A DNA stretch of 64,000 bases from assembly GCA_023105745.1 (NCBI GenBank), contig JALGQZ010000015.1:1986999-2050998 (forward strand). The letters are read 5' to 3'. Source of the stretch: Austropuccinia psidii. Lineage: Eukaryota > Basidiomycota > Pucciniomycetes > Pucciniales > Sphaerophragmiaceae. A model generated the notes under the pieces. The model did not search any database and was not told the origin of the DNA. It saw only the letters and a list, made by a program, of their open reading frames with translations. A program made the translations under genes and the position numbers. The first letter of the stretch is position 1. Every line of letters starts with the position of its first letter. This document shows positions 1 to 12,017 of this stretch, one piece after another.

Positions 1-1
1 T

Positions 2-1180
2 CCTCTAAAGGAGTATTATGTGCCAGCCTGGACCAACCACCATTGCCACCTGGGTGTGGGCTCCACCTCCAGAGTTGAAGGTGCCCATCCCATGGTTAAA
101 CTTTGGCTCCAAAAGTCCACTGGTACTCTCCTGGAGGTAGTCAGCGCTCTCCACATGGCATTCAGAAAACAATTTATTGAAATAATCAACAGAATATCCA
201 AAGAAATGATGGTCCATGTCAAGAATTTTCCTCCACACATCTGTGCCCTCAATGGCAAGGTGTCTCATTATGCTCTTCAGATTGCCTTTGAAAATTTCAA
301 AAAAAAATTTCCTTCAAATGAAAAATACACCAACAAATACAACAATTATAAAGGAATTCTTTGCAAGCATAAGACTCAAAAGGAATTTGCCAAGCGCCAA
401 AGGCTTGAATTATCAGACTTCCATCCTCAATGGCATTTGAATTTGCCTGTGAGGTTTTTTTAATTTCTTATTATTTTTTTTCTTATTAACTGATTTTATT
501 TGTCATATTCTTCTCAGGCTGGTTTTCAAGGTGATGATCAAAGTGTTGAAAAAGAAAGAAAGAATGAAGCCAAGAAAATATTTGAAGACATTAGGGAAGA
601 CCTGTTTCAAAGACCAATGGCAGAAATCACTCCAATACTTCAACATTTTCAAGATGTTTTGGCTGGAAAAGTCCCATTTAATCAAATTCCCAAGAGTCAA
701 GAGGATGATCAATATTATGAAGACCCTCTAGAATGCAAGAATATCCGTGGAAAACCCCAAGGAGCCAAGAATAAAAACAAAAATCAAAACAAAAGAGAAC
801 CTTCAAGATTTGAAATTATTGAAAGTCAATCCAAGAGAAGACAAAGACCCCCCTCAAAAGTGACCAGTACAACAACGTCAAGATTCCAGTCAAATGTCCC
901 CTCTCCAATTATGGAAGTGGACTCATCTGAAGATTCTGAAGATTCTGAGGACTCATTATCTAAATCCATCAGTTCATCAGATTCACTACCCTCAGCAACT
1001 GAATTAAATAAATCAGAGGTAACCCTTAGAAGGTCCAGAAGATTGGAAATTGGAAGCAAAAACTCACAATGAAAATCACACAAGCCTGCCACCAGTTTGA
1101 ATATCTATGATGCAATTGACTTGACCTGTGAGCATTGTCAAAGCAATTATCACACAAGTGATGAATGCTCCAAGATGTTT
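2..1180 (+). pseudogene. MULE (Mutator-like) transposase, 3' part, truncated by the window edge
   Basis: The frame is already open at the window edge. It carries the post-catalytic MULE signature around STSRVEGAH and KSTGTLLEV (about positions 71-150), which in this superfamily lies just after the catalytic region; the DDE core would be to the left of the window. A 69-nt phase-0 intron fits 449-517 (GTGAGG to TTCTCAG). The second exon (518-1180) is lysine- and serine-rich and ends in a perfect CX2CX4HX4C zinc knuckle (about 1127-1169). A TGA at 1070-1072 lies in the same frame as that knuckle, so the gene is broken by one nonsense codon. A phase-0 intron at 1181-1259 (GTGAGT to TATAAG) links it to the OTU segment. 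Family identity is recognition from motifs; the premature stop is read directly. Confidence 0.75.
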
Positions 1181-1259
1181 GTGAGTTTCTGATTCTTTTT
1201 AATGTAATTTTATGTTGTTTATTTTGATATTTATTCATTTTTTGAACATATTTTATAAG

Positions 1260-1882
1260 ATAACTGGCTCAGAAGACTTGCCCAAGTTTATATTGAAATA
1301 CAACTTCAAGGCCATCAATGTCCAGGGTGATGGAAACTGTGGCTACAGAACAGTATCCCACTTCATTTACAACACTCAAGATCAATGGGCTGATGTCAAA
1401 GGTGACTTGACTGAAGAAATGCACCAAAATCAAGACCTTTATGAAGCCATGAACACCTTAATTCCCTCAGTATCCTCTTATTTGGAAAGAATTGAATGGT
1501 ATGAAGATGTTGGCCAGGCTCCAAAAAGCAAGTGGATGTCCATGCCTGACATGGGGGATCCAATTGCAAGTAAGTATAAAAGACCAGTTTTCTTTTATTC
1601 CAAAGCCCAATCTTTTTCTTTTTTCCCTTATTTCTGTCCTCCAAATGATAATACCCCATTTTCATCTGCTTCTTGAATAGTTGTGCTCATTTTGTTCCTT
1701 TGGACATCATCATTTCAAAAGTTTATCCAGTCCCCCCCATTACTGTTCACTGGGAGATTCATAGCCAAACACAAGCCCTGGGGTGGGCTGATAAATTTAA
1801 GAAACACAGAATGTTGTATTTGTCCAACCTTCCTCCCCCCTCTCAGAAAAAACCCACTATTTTGGAGGTTGATTCTGATTGA
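1260..1882 (+). pseudogene. OTU-like cysteine protease domain attached to the MULE transposase
   Basis: The segment carries the OTU catalytic-cysteine motif QGDGNCGYRTVSH at about 1323-1361, where Asp and Cys of D-G-N-C are the expected active-site residues. The second OTU motif with the catalytic His (CAHFVPLDI, about 1682-1708) lies in another frame. The first frame stops at 1674-1676 and the second is open from 1673, so a single-base frameshift separates Cys from His. Spacing and phase suit a third exon of the upstream transposase gene. OTU domains fused to or next to MULE transposases are known in plants and fungi; the cellular role is unclear. The frame ends at 1882. The GTAAGT at about 1571 could mimic a donor, but the reading through it fits the OTU fold better. 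Confidence 0.75.
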
Positions 1883-2002
1883 ATGATTTTTGTATATACA
1901 ATTTATGCCAATTATCCCCCTCCTCAGTCATACCTATTGCTTAAATCCCACCTCAGTCTCCTTTTTTATCAAACATGTGGAACTTTTGTACTTGAAAATA
2001 GT

Positions 2003-2375
2003 TAGATTACACACAAGAAAAAAACAGTTGAAAAAAACACTCATTGCGCCTTCACTTGTTGTCCCACCAAAGAATTTTTCCCAATTCATGAGCTTCTGAT
2101 TCTTTATTGTCCATATTGAACCCTTTAATTTTTCAAAAAATGAAGGAAATTCATAGGTGGGAAGTTATTGAATTCACTTTTTAAAAATAGGCATATTACA
2201 ATGACGGGTAAAAACATTTGAAAAAAAAACCTTTTTGCGCCTTCACTTGTCCCACCCAAAAAAATTCCCAAAATCATGGGATTGTGGTGCTTTATTCTTC
2301 ACATTGAACCCTTCATTTTTCAAAAAAATGAAGGAAATTCATAAGTGGGAAGATTTTAAATGAATTTTTGAAAAA
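2003..2375 (+). repeat. Two diverged tandem copies of a ~187-bp unit
   Basis: Two head-to-tail copies begin near 2003 and 2191. Each contains TTGCGCCTTCACTTG, then a segment around ATTGAACCC, then ATGAAGGAAATTCATA followed by GTGGGAAG. The copies differ by small indels. No coding potential is seen. They may belong to the non-coding end of the MULE element. Confidence 0.7.
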
Positions 2376-2627
2376 AATATGCCATTTTGGCATATTGCCC
2401 AAATTGGTGAAATTCGGCATAAAAAAAATTTTTGAAAAAATTTGTGCTTATTGAAATACCAAGTTGGGAAAAATATGGCAAAAAAAATTTAAAAAAATCC
2501 TCAAAACTGAGCCTGAGGAATTTTTTTTGAAAAATAAGGTCACTTATGTGTTTTTACCATAAATTGGTAAAAACACATAAGGGCTTACTTGTTTTTACTA
2601 AAAGCTTACGTGTGTTTACCAACACCC
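2376..2627. other. AT-rich stretch without genes, containing a perfect hairpin
   Basis: I see no gene here. Positions 2543-2559 and 2565-2581 are perfect 17-bp inverted repeats (CTTATGTGTTTTTACCA and its complement) around the 5-base spacer TAAAT. The rest is A/T runs. The hairpin lies just left of the first recognisable LTR sequence. Confidence 0.7.
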
Positions 2628-4402
2628 TAAAATAAATATATTAATATAAGATAATTAATATATTTAAAAGCACTTTATTATTTTTACCAACAAATAATAA
2701 AGGCGTAAAAAATTGTTTTTTATTAATAAAAAACAATTAATAACAATAATATTACTAATATTAAAGCTATAAATTAATATAAATACTATTCATATCAATT
2801 ATAGAATTATTAAAGTAATGATAGAGAAAAATTATTATAAATAAGAGAAATAACCTACCTTCAATGCTTAATATAATAGTTTTGAATAATTTTACGCCTA
2901 GAAATGTAAATACAACTTATTTAAATTGTAGTTACAATACAATTTTTCTTGATTTTACGTGGAATTGAGGTTTTTAACAGAAATTTAAACAAAACAATTA
3001 AGTAATTAAAATAATCAAGCCAGAGATGAAGATTATTATAAGATTATCTTTGGTATTTAATAATATAAAAGTTTTATATATAAAGAATAAAGAAATTACC
3101 TTTTTATTTAATGATTTAATGTTTTGTAGGAGTCTGAGGGGAAAACAGAGTAAAAAAGAGCTCTATTTATAGTAAATACCTCCCTCCTACAGTCCAACAG
3201 GCTTCTAGTAGAAGTTTACTGATGCTTTCTACTAGAATTGATCAATATTTTAAGGTTTGGTGATGATTACATCATGATCAAACCATCTTACTTCATAATT
3301 ATGCCATTATTTAGAGCTATCACTATAACTCTAGGTTTGATGGCATCATAGGCTTGGCAGAAGCCTAAACTTTTGTGTATTTTATTAGTATTAATCATAT
3401 ACTAATAGTATTCACCAGTTCTATCACTTATATGACTGTTAAACTTAAAATAAGATTACAGTGAGTGATCTTAAATGATCAAATTTAAGCTTAAACTTTG
3501 ATCATTAATAATGTTTTTTTAAGTTAAGCACGCTACAGATATTCTGAGAGTGGATTCTGATAATTTTGCATGTCCCTATCACACTTCCAAGAGCATTTCA
3601 TTACGTCATAAAAACTCTATTTTTGATGATTTTTCTTGTAACTCATCTTTTCTGTTGAAATTTAATATTTTAAACTTCACACCATGATTTCAAGGGGTTA
3701 TACCTTGAATATCATAATAATGAATAAATAATTCTTCACAAATGAGCTAGTAGAATCCAACTGTCTACTTTTTTTAAGTTTGGACCACTTTCACAACAAA
3801 GTGGTCAACAGCTCTATTGATTTTAATCAATAATCATTTACAGGTTTTAACCTTGTTTATAACTTGTAAAATAAAGTTCATTTCTGTATTCTTACAGTAA
3901 TTATGTGGTGACTTTCTTTTTGGTTCATCACTCTATCATGTATATTTCAAAAGATATTAGCTAAAATCCTTGAATATATGCATTGACCAAAAAAGTGAAT
4001 ATATTCAGCTTAACTCCTTAAGTATTGACTTTGGAGATTAGCTTCTTAATTCTTTTATGTGTAGAGCTTTATGAAGGATCTAATGGAACCATTTATTTCA
4101 CATGTTGTTTCATTGGTATTTGAGATAATTAAGGATTTATGTTTTTTATAAGGTATTATTACTTATAACTTATTAAATATTGAATTTACAGATATGCCAT
4201 AAAATAATATATGTATTTTACCATGGGGAATCCAATGGTATAAATTGTTTCACATGTTTATTTATTGGCTTTTAAGTTAAACCAAGTTTTATGCGTATTT
4301 ATGGAATTTTTGTAGCTTTAAGGTAATTCTTTTTAATGTATGATTATTTTAAATATTTCTTGTGACCTTTTTAGGTATGTGGTCATATCTCGGAGGTTCA
4401 CA
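2628..4402 (-). mobile_element. Truncated, old LTR of the C/F chromovirus family
   Basis: The sequence aligns along almost its whole length with the LTRs of F (52315-54340, 60994-63018) in the same orientation. It includes the ACCAACAAATAATAAAGGCG segment, the TATTTATA promoter box near 3164 and the terminal TGACC...GGTATGTGGTCATATCT ending CACA at 4402. It is clearly more diverged than the other copies and lacks roughly the last 200 bp (minus-strand sense) of the LTR. The integrase C-terminal frame of element A stops at its right edge and does not resume on its left, so a deletion followed or accompanied the insertion. Confidence 0.8.
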
Positions 4403-7400
4403 AATACTGCCTTTATTCAAGATTGGAAAATGACCCAACAATCTTTCATAAAATGTTTTGGTGGTTCTAGTTGATTTGATGTTCTTGGAAGAAAGCCATA
4501 CCATATCACCAGCATTGAAAGCAGGTGGACTTGCTCTGCTTTTGTCTGCATACCTCTTCAACCTGTTTATGGCAACTTAAAGTTCTCTCTTGACATATTG
4601 CTGTACTGATCAGAGTTTTGTTGATAACGTTCCAGCAGGAGTATCTTGAGTAATTTGAACTGAGTCAAATTGAGGATCTTGTCCATAAACAGTAAAAAAT
4701 AGTAATTTGTTTGTTGAAGAGTGGTCAGAGTTATTGTAAGCAAATTCAGCCAATGGGAGTCAGGTGTTCCAATAATCTTGATGATACCTGACATACATCC
4801 AAAGGTACTGTTATAGTATCTGATCTACCCTCTCTCTCCATCCATCAGTTTCTGGATGGTAAGCAGTTGACAGATCACTCAAAATCTTGAGCTTTTTACA
4901 AGAATTGGTCCAAAAGGAAGAAACACAAAGAGAACCTCTGTCACTGAAAATGCTTGAGGTAAGGCCATTCTTTGAAAAAAAATTCTTGATTAAGTAATGG
5001 GACAAATCCAGTGAGGTTATTGACGACATTGTTGGAATGAAAACTGCCATTTTTGAGAATCTGTCCACTATGAAAAGGATTGAGTCAAAGGAATTGGACA
5101 GTGAAAAGTGAGTGTTGATGTCCATTGAAAGACAAATCCAAGGACCATTTGAAATTGGAAGAGGTTTGGGGAGTCCAAACTACTTGTGATGAATATTATT
5201 GTTTCTTGAACACTGTTGACAGGATGAGACATAATCCTTGATACATCAAGTAATTCAAAACCAGTGGAAATCCTGCTTGACAAGCTTGAGAGTCTTTTCT
5301 TGGCCAGGGTGTCCAGCTAGAGAAGAATCATTCCGCTTTTGAAGAATACTGAGTTGAACTGTGTGGTCATTTGGGACCACCACCCGATCTTTGAAGAGAA
5401 GAAGTTCAGAAGAGGAATAAAGAGAATAATCTTGGAGAAATTCACCTTTACCCAAATCTTGAGGGATACTTATGTACTGAGAATCTTTCCATAATCACTT
5501 CTGAATTGATTCAATCAAATTTGAGAATTATTCCACCTTGACTGAAAACAATCTTCAGGGTTGAGCTTCATCTTTCTTAATGAGCTGTTGAGAATTCATT
5601 GGATTCTTGCTGATAAAATCATCCCCCTCTCTGGGTGAATGTTGTCCTGACGTGATAAAGCATCTGGAAGAGTAGCTAGGCAGCCAGGGCATTAAGTAAT
5701 AGAGAATTGAAATTCAGAAAGGAATTTAGCCCAGCGGGCTTGATGGCAAGCAAGAACTTTTGAAAAAATGAAGTATTTCAAGGAAGAATGATTGGTGAGA
5801 ATTTCAAAAGGGGAAGAAAGAGATAGGAGAAAAGCCCTCCAGTGCTTGAGAGCCCAGACTATGCCAAGGAGTTCCTTGTCATGAATCTCATAAATCAGCT
5901 CTTCTGGAAGAGGCTTGGGGCTATCAAATGCAATGGGATGTTTTTCTGAGTCAGAAACCTGACTCAGTACAGCACCCAAGGCATAATCTGATCCATCAGT
6001 CTCTATGATGGTGGGTAGAAAAGGATCAAATTGAGAAAGGATTGGAGCAGTGATGAAAACCTCTTTGAGTTGATGAAAATGTCTATGAGATTGCTCATTG
6101 AGGGGAAAACAAGAATTTTCTTGAGGAAACTGGTAAGCTAACTAATCCTATTTGAATAATTATTGATGAAGAAGTGGTAGAAATTGGAAAAGTCAAGGAA
6201 TGATTGAAGCCCCTTGGGGTTTCTTCGAGGTGGCCAATTGAGAATTGGCTGGAATTTTGCTTGGTCCATCTTGGAGCCTTGAGCAGAAATAACATAACCC
6301 AAATAATCTACACTAGAAACGTGAAATACACACTTGGATGCCTTATAAAGAGGTTATTGGCTCTGAGTCTGGCAAGAACAGTGGACACATGAGTGACATG
6401 TTCTTCCTCAGCTTTGGCCAAGACCATAATGTAATCCAAATAAACTACAACATAAACATTAAGAAGATCATAAAAAATATCATTGACAAGATTTTGAAAA
6501 GAGGCAGGAGCATTGGTGAGCCCAGATGGCATAACCAAGTACCCACAACTGGCATGTTTAGTTCTAAAAGCTGTCAAATGTTCATCATCTTCTTTGATTT
6601 TGAGCAGGTTCTACAAACAATGGAAATAAATATTGAAGAAGATAGAAGAATCATCAAAGACAGTAAGAAGCTAATTCATAGGAGGAACAGGATATTTGTT
6701 CTTTCTAGTAGCAGCATTGAGTTTGCGGTAGTCAACACACAAACAAAGGTCACCATCCTTCCTTTTGAAAAAAAGAACAGGTGCTCCTTTTGAAGAGGAG
6801 CTTGGCCGGATGAAGCCTTTCTCTAAAGAGTAGATCACCCCAACTGGAGACAGAGACCCCTCCAGCTCAATATGATGATCACAGGCTTGGTTAGAAGGAG
6901 GGTTCTCTGCTTTCACCTTAGAGAATACATACAATTAATGGTTATAAGTAAAAGGAAAAACCTTCATCATTGTTTCTATTTCGTCTGGCTCTTCCTCTTC
7001 ACCCCACAACTCCTCCAGGAAGTCATGGTAAGATTAAGGAGGAAGGTCCATATTCCCAAAGAAGAGATTAAATGAAGATACAGAATTATCTTCTCCAACA
7101 TCTTGAATGTCTTTGAAGACTTCATCTCTAGAGGATACTAATGAATCATGGGAATTAAGGGAAGGAATATGGACAGAAGATGGAAATGATGGTGTTGTAG
7201 AATCACCAACCAGAGATGCACATGATTTGGCAGAAGAAAAGTCATTACTGAAAGATTTGGAAGAATCATAATAGTCCTTATGATCAGAATTAAAGGTGAT
7301 CAGCCCTTTCATCCAATAAATAGCTGGATTGAAATGATTGATAAAGTCAAAGCCCAATATGAGGTCTTCTACCTTGGGAGTATCAATGACTAAAAAGTCC

Positions 7401-7614
7401 CAATCAAAGCTTAGGAAGTAGGGGAGATCAACCATATATTTAGTATGGTGAGTCACCCACAAAGAAGGAGACTCAGAAGAGTCTAAGATGATAACAGGAA
7501 CTTTTTCTGGGAGTTCTGACATGGTAAAAGAATACTTGTGAGCAAATGGCTTTGCAATAAATGAGCTGGTAGAACCAGAATCAATGAGAATACTATAAAA
7601 TGCATCAGGGAGAG
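4403..7614 (-). pseudogene. pol of element A (protease, RT, RNase H, integrase), degenerate
   Basis: Several minus-strand frames together cover the Ty3/gypsy pol order. Aspartic protease (LIDSGSTSSFIA, about 7600-7540) is followed by an acidic, serine-rich spacer to about 7034. RT follows ([11 protein letters not shown] near 6730; LVMPSGLTNAPASFQNL near 6520). The RT active-site motif, normally YVDD, reads YLDY near 6436, so a catalytic aspartate is lost. RNase H lies about 6000-5692 (GAVLSQVSDS, DKELLGIVWALKHW). Integrase spans about 5455-4567 (SILQKRNDSSLAGHPG, SDRGSLCVSSFW, TAYHPETDG), then a C-terminal segment with LLGHFPILNK at 4403-4470. The chromodomain is absent because the truncated LTR cuts the frame. 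Its homologue G keeps more of each domain and serves as guide. Non-functional as it stands. Confidence 0.85.
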
Positions 7615-9222
7615 TATGAGCCTTGAGGTATATTTTAAATACCCAAATAGGCCACAATTATCTTCAAAATAGACTATGCATAACACATAAATCATGCATA
7701 TATTCAAAATTCCTCATTTTTGATTTCAGAAAAGATGAATAACTTTTTATTGAGTAAGTAAATACATGGATTTAAGTCCAGATTTGGATTCTACACAAAA
7801 ATTCACCTAGGTTAGCTCCATAGAGTGAATAAGGTCAAATCAACCCTTTGAGTTGGTAATATGGAAAATACTTCAATACCACATCATCAATACCACATAA
7901 ACAATCTGTGAAAACTTTTGTTTCTCTCTATTTTATGCCAAAATAATGGGAATGTGAGAAATTCCATGTTACATATACACTAAGAATAGTGTTATGCATG
8001 TTTTGGGAACTTAATATTATGGTATTCTTACATTCACCTTGGGTATACCCATAGTGGATATCTTACTTGAAGCTTGAATTTCTATTTTGACGTAAAAAAT
8101 AGGCAAGGGGGACAAAAGACAACAAAGACAGCCAGGGTACCCAACTTCTGAGGCCTCTGAGGAACTTGGCCCAATTGGTAAACTAAAACCTCTTGGGAAC
8201 TTGGTTACCATGTTACAACTTCAGTAAATCATAAGAAAATAGCAAATAACCTGCTATTCTGACATGCGAAGGAGGTAAAGAGCAACTTAGACTCCTGTAA
8301 CCATGTCAATTCTTAATTAATTACCATGGATAAACCCCGAAAGAGTAATTAAAACCTTTTTTTGGACTAGTATCCATTGATTTACCTCATAGCAACCAGC
8401 TATATACTGCTATTTGCAATTCTGCGTAGAAATTAGGTAAAAACTTGAAAAATTCATTAAAAATACAATTCTTAATTAATATTTTTGCAACTTTCAGGAC
8501 CAATTGAGAAATTTATAATTTATATAAAACCAAAAATAATATTACTTTTATAAGTAAAATTAAATGTTTTACTTACAGTCCATTTTTATAATGTCACAGG
8601 GGCTCTTATGGAAGCAAGAGTAGCCTGGCACTCAGGAATCAAGAGCTCACTTGGAGGGCTCCAAAGGATATAATAAATAATAATGATTAAATTGCTTTAA
8701 AGAAGAATAAGGGAAAAGGCAAGTATGCAAAATATAAAAGAAAAAGATAAGAAGCCAAAGGCCAAAGATAATAAGAGAAGCCAACCAAGTGAATCCTCAA
8801 TTCACTGTTTCAACCTTCCAGAAAAGGAAACGGAATTAGCAAAGGATAAGACCACCAATATCCACTGACAGGAAAGGAAGAAAAAGAGAAAAGTTTCCGA
8901 ATGACTGACATAAGATTATCAGTATTAACCTTAATAAAGTAAAAGAAAATAAAGATAAAAATAAATCCAGTATATTAATTAACTGGGGAAAAAGTCCCCA
9001 GGTCCTGAAAGGTGGCCAGTATATGTGAAAAGTTGAAAGACTGATCCTGGAAGGTGAGTCACAGGCTGTATTGTCTGAATGTGATCAATACAGATCTGGG
9101 AATCTTGAAATTTGAACTGTGTGATTGGGACTAGTGGGCTGCCCCCTTTTGGCCTCATTGGATTAGGCCAAAAGGGGCCTAATTGGCCCATGGACTATGA
9201 TTACAGCCCATGGGCCATAGAG

Positions 9223-9254
9223 GGCCTAAATGGCCCAAAAAGGCCATTTAGGCC
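9223..9254. repeat. GGCC-rich hairpin in LTR R1
   Basis: The perfect 13-bp arms GGCCTAAATGGCC and GGCCATTTAGGCC are separated by CAAAAA. The hairpin sits in a G/C-rich island (about 9140-9480) packed with GGCC palindromes, in contrast to the AT-rich surroundings. Equivalent hairpins occur at 24955-24986 and 26443-26474. Confidence 0.75.
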
Positions 9255-9484
9255 AGGAACCCCTAATGAAAAGGGTTGACCCAAACCCAATGATGAGGGC
9301 TAGGGGACCCAGAACCCCCCAGGAGACAGAGAGACCCCCAGGCCTAAAAACAAAGATAGAGGCCTAGGGGTTGAGGATATGGGAATTGGCCAGGGAGGCC
9401 AATGATGGCAGGATATGGCCTGAGGACATAATTGGCCAGGGAAGAGTGATATGGCCAAAAGACCATAGAGAATGAGAGGGGGCC

Positions 9485-9489
9485 AAATT
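9485..9489. repeat. Target-site duplication of element C, left copy
   Basis: AAATT directly precedes the TGTGAGCC start of the 5' LTR and is repeated exactly at 20182-20186 after the 3' LTR. A related uninterrupted site is present in LTR R3 near 26705-26715, where ATCAATTGGCCATAA is continuous. Confidence 0.9.
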
Positions 9490-11513
9490 TGTGAGCCTTT
9501 GAGATATGACCACATATCCAATAAGGTCACAAAAAGGATTAATAATAATTATACCTTTAATATAATTATATTAAAATTAATTAGAATAATTATACACTAA
9601 AAATAATTACTCAAATATACAAAAAATACCATAAATTGGTACTAAAATTGGTTTAACTTAAAAACCAATGAATGAACATGTGAAATAAATTATACCATTG
9701 GATTCCCCATGGAGAAATACCCATATACCACTTTTATGGCATATCTGTAAAGTCAATATTTAAGGAATTATAAGGTATAATACCTTATAAAAACCATAAA
9801 ACCTTATTTATCTCAGAAACTAATGAAACAACATGTGAAATAAATTGTACCAGTGAATTCCCCACAAAAATCCACATATAAAACAATTAATAAGCTAATT
9901 CCCAAAATCAATACTTAAGGAATTATCCTGAATATATGCACTTTTTTGGTCAACGCATATATTCAGTGATCATAGCTAATATCTTCTAAAATATACATGA
10001 TAGAATGATGAACCAAAAATAAAGTTACCACGTAATTACTGTAAGAACACAGATATGAACTTTATTTTACAAGTTATAAACAAGGTTAAAACCTATGATG
10101 AAATATTGATAAAAACCAGCAGAGCTGTTGACCACTTTGTTGTGAAAGTGCTCCAAACTTAAAAAAAAGTACACAGTTGGATTCTACTAGTTCATTCGTG
10201 AAGAATGATGTAATTTTTATTATTAAATTCAGGGTATAACCCCCTGAAATCAAGGTTTGAAGTTTAAAATATTGAATTTCAACAGAAAAGATGAGTTACA
10301 AGAAAAATCATCAAAATTAGAGTTTTGATGATGTAATGAAAAGCTCTTGGCAGCATAATAAGGTTATGTCAGGCTATCAGAATTCACTCTCTGAATTGCT
10401 GTAGCGTGAAAACCTTAAAAGTTATTGAGGTTCAAAGTTTGAGCTTAAATTGAGCTGTTATGATCACATACTGTAACCTTAAATTAAGTTTAACAGTCTT
10501 AATAGTGATAAAATTGGTGAATACTATTAGTTTATGATTAAAACTAATAAAATCCACGAAATTTGGGGTTCTGCCAAGCCTCTGATGTCATCACACTTAG
10601 AGTTACAGTGATAACTCTAAATAATGGTGCAATAATGATGTAATATGGTTTGATCATGATGTAATCACCCTCAAACCTTAAAATATTGATCAATTCCAGT
10701 GGATATGATCAGTACACGTCTACTAGAAGCCTGTTGGACTCTAGGAGGGAGGTATTTACTATAAATAGAGCTCTTTTTACTCTGTTTTCCCCTCAGACGC
10801 ATCAAAAACATTAAATCAATCAAATCAAAGGTAATTTCTTTATTCTTTATATATAAAACTGTTATATTATTAAAGACCAAAGACCACCTTGCTATAATCA
10901 TCTCTTTTGACGTGGTTAAATCATTTATTTAATTGTTTTTGTTAAAAATCTCTCTAAAAACTCATTTCCACGTAAAAATCCAGAATAATTTGTAATTTTC
11001 TTTATTTTTATTGTAAATACAATTTGAAAAGGTTGTGTTTTATTTTTTGGCGTAAAATACTTCAAAATTATTATATTAAGTGTTAAAAGTAGGTTATTTC
11101 CTCTTATTATAATAATTTCTCTATTATTACTCTTTTAATAATTCTTTAATTAATATAAATAGTATTTATATTAATTCATAACTTTAATATTGGTAATATT
11201 ATTGTTATTAATTGTTTTTTATTAATAAAAAACAATTTTTCACGCCTTTATTATTTGTTGGTAACAATAATAAAGAGCTTTTTAATATATTAATTATTTT
11301 ATATTAATATATTTATTTATTATATTATATTTTCATAATATAAATTATATTATTATATTTATTTAATAATATAATTATTTTACGCCATAATAATAATAAT
11401 TATTTATTATTATTATATTTTTAATCTTATTTATTCAATTTATAAGGACATTCAGAGTACAATAAGTAAAAAATTAGTAATTTTTACTTATTGTTTCATA
11501 GTCAAACCTTACA
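9490..11513 (+). repeat. 5' LTR of element C
   Basis: It begins TGTGAGCCTTTGAGATATG and ends TCAAACCTTACA. It matches 18159-20181 almost base for base. It contains the TATA-like promoter at 10760-10767. The 3' part (U5 side, from about 11200) is extremely A/T-rich. The 76-residue frame antisense to the promoter is not considered a gene. Confidence 0.93.
10760..10767 (+). promoter_or_regulatory. TATA-like core promoter box in the 5' LTR of C
   Basis: TATAAATA stands in the context TTTACTATAAATAGAG and is followed about 30 bp later by a pyrimidine-rich stretch (TTTTCCCCTCAGACG) suited to the transcription start. The same box is at 19428-19435 in the 3' LTR and on the minus strand at 61742-61749 in F's 5' LTR. 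Inferred from sequence only. Confidence 0.6.
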
Positions 11514-11515
11514 TT

Positions 11516-11534
11516 TGGGGGCCTGGCCGTGATA
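11516..11534 (+). other. Primer-binding site of element C
   Basis: TGGGGGCCTGGCCGTGATA begins two bases after the LTR and starts with TGG, complementary to a tRNA CCA end. The same motif sits at the matching place in F (60973-60991), D (first 16 bases, 36021-36036) and, with changes, E (48028-48046). I could not assign the tRNA. Confidence 0.7.
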
Positions 11535-11668
11535 TTTACTTAAAAGACCTTTAAAAAAGATTCTATTTGGGTTTATCCATAATAAATTATATTTATAATC
11601 ATAAAATTATATAATAATTTTATATTTTATTGATTTTAAAAGCTATTGAGGCATTTGGAAAGCAATTG

Positions 11669-11697
11669 TACTGTCTTACACGTGGTTTTTCACATCC
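11669..11697 (+). other. Conserved leader motif between primer-binding site and first exon
   Basis: TACTGTCTTACACGTGG followed by TTTTTCACATCC recurs with few changes in the leaders of D (minus strand, 35870-35840) and F (60838-60810). The surrounding leader is otherwise poorly conserved A/T-rich sequence. Possible roles are packaging, a splice donor region or a translation signal; none is shown. From 11535 to 12017 I see no gene. Confidence 0.5.
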
Positions 11698-12017
11698 TTA
11701 GACTTGCAAGAACTTTCTTTGAGTGACTCTAGTGATTAAAAAAGATAATTTATAAATTAAAAATAATTTTTATTATAATTTAATTTTATAAGAATCATAT
11801 TTATTTTTTATTTTATTCTTTAAAAATAAAAACATACATAAAAAATATTAAAAAATATTAAAAACCAATAAAAAAAGTTAATTTTATTCATTTTTATTCA
11901 TTTCTTTATTTATTTCATTTTTTAAGATATAAAAGCAATTTCTACGTGGAAAATTGCCATATCTTGCCAAAAATAACACTTATTATAAAAAGACTTATAT
12001 TTATTTGTCTTTTTTAG

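Noticed and set aside
1571..1679. Possible intron in the OTU segment (GTAAGT donor, AATAG acceptor)
   Set aside because: The sequence through the donor reads as normal OTU protein (RPVFFYSKAQSFSFFP), so a frameshift explains the break better.
10671..10901. 76-residue antisense frame repeated exactly at 19339-19569
   Set aside because: It lies across the promoter of both LTRs of C; identity simply reflects young LTRs.
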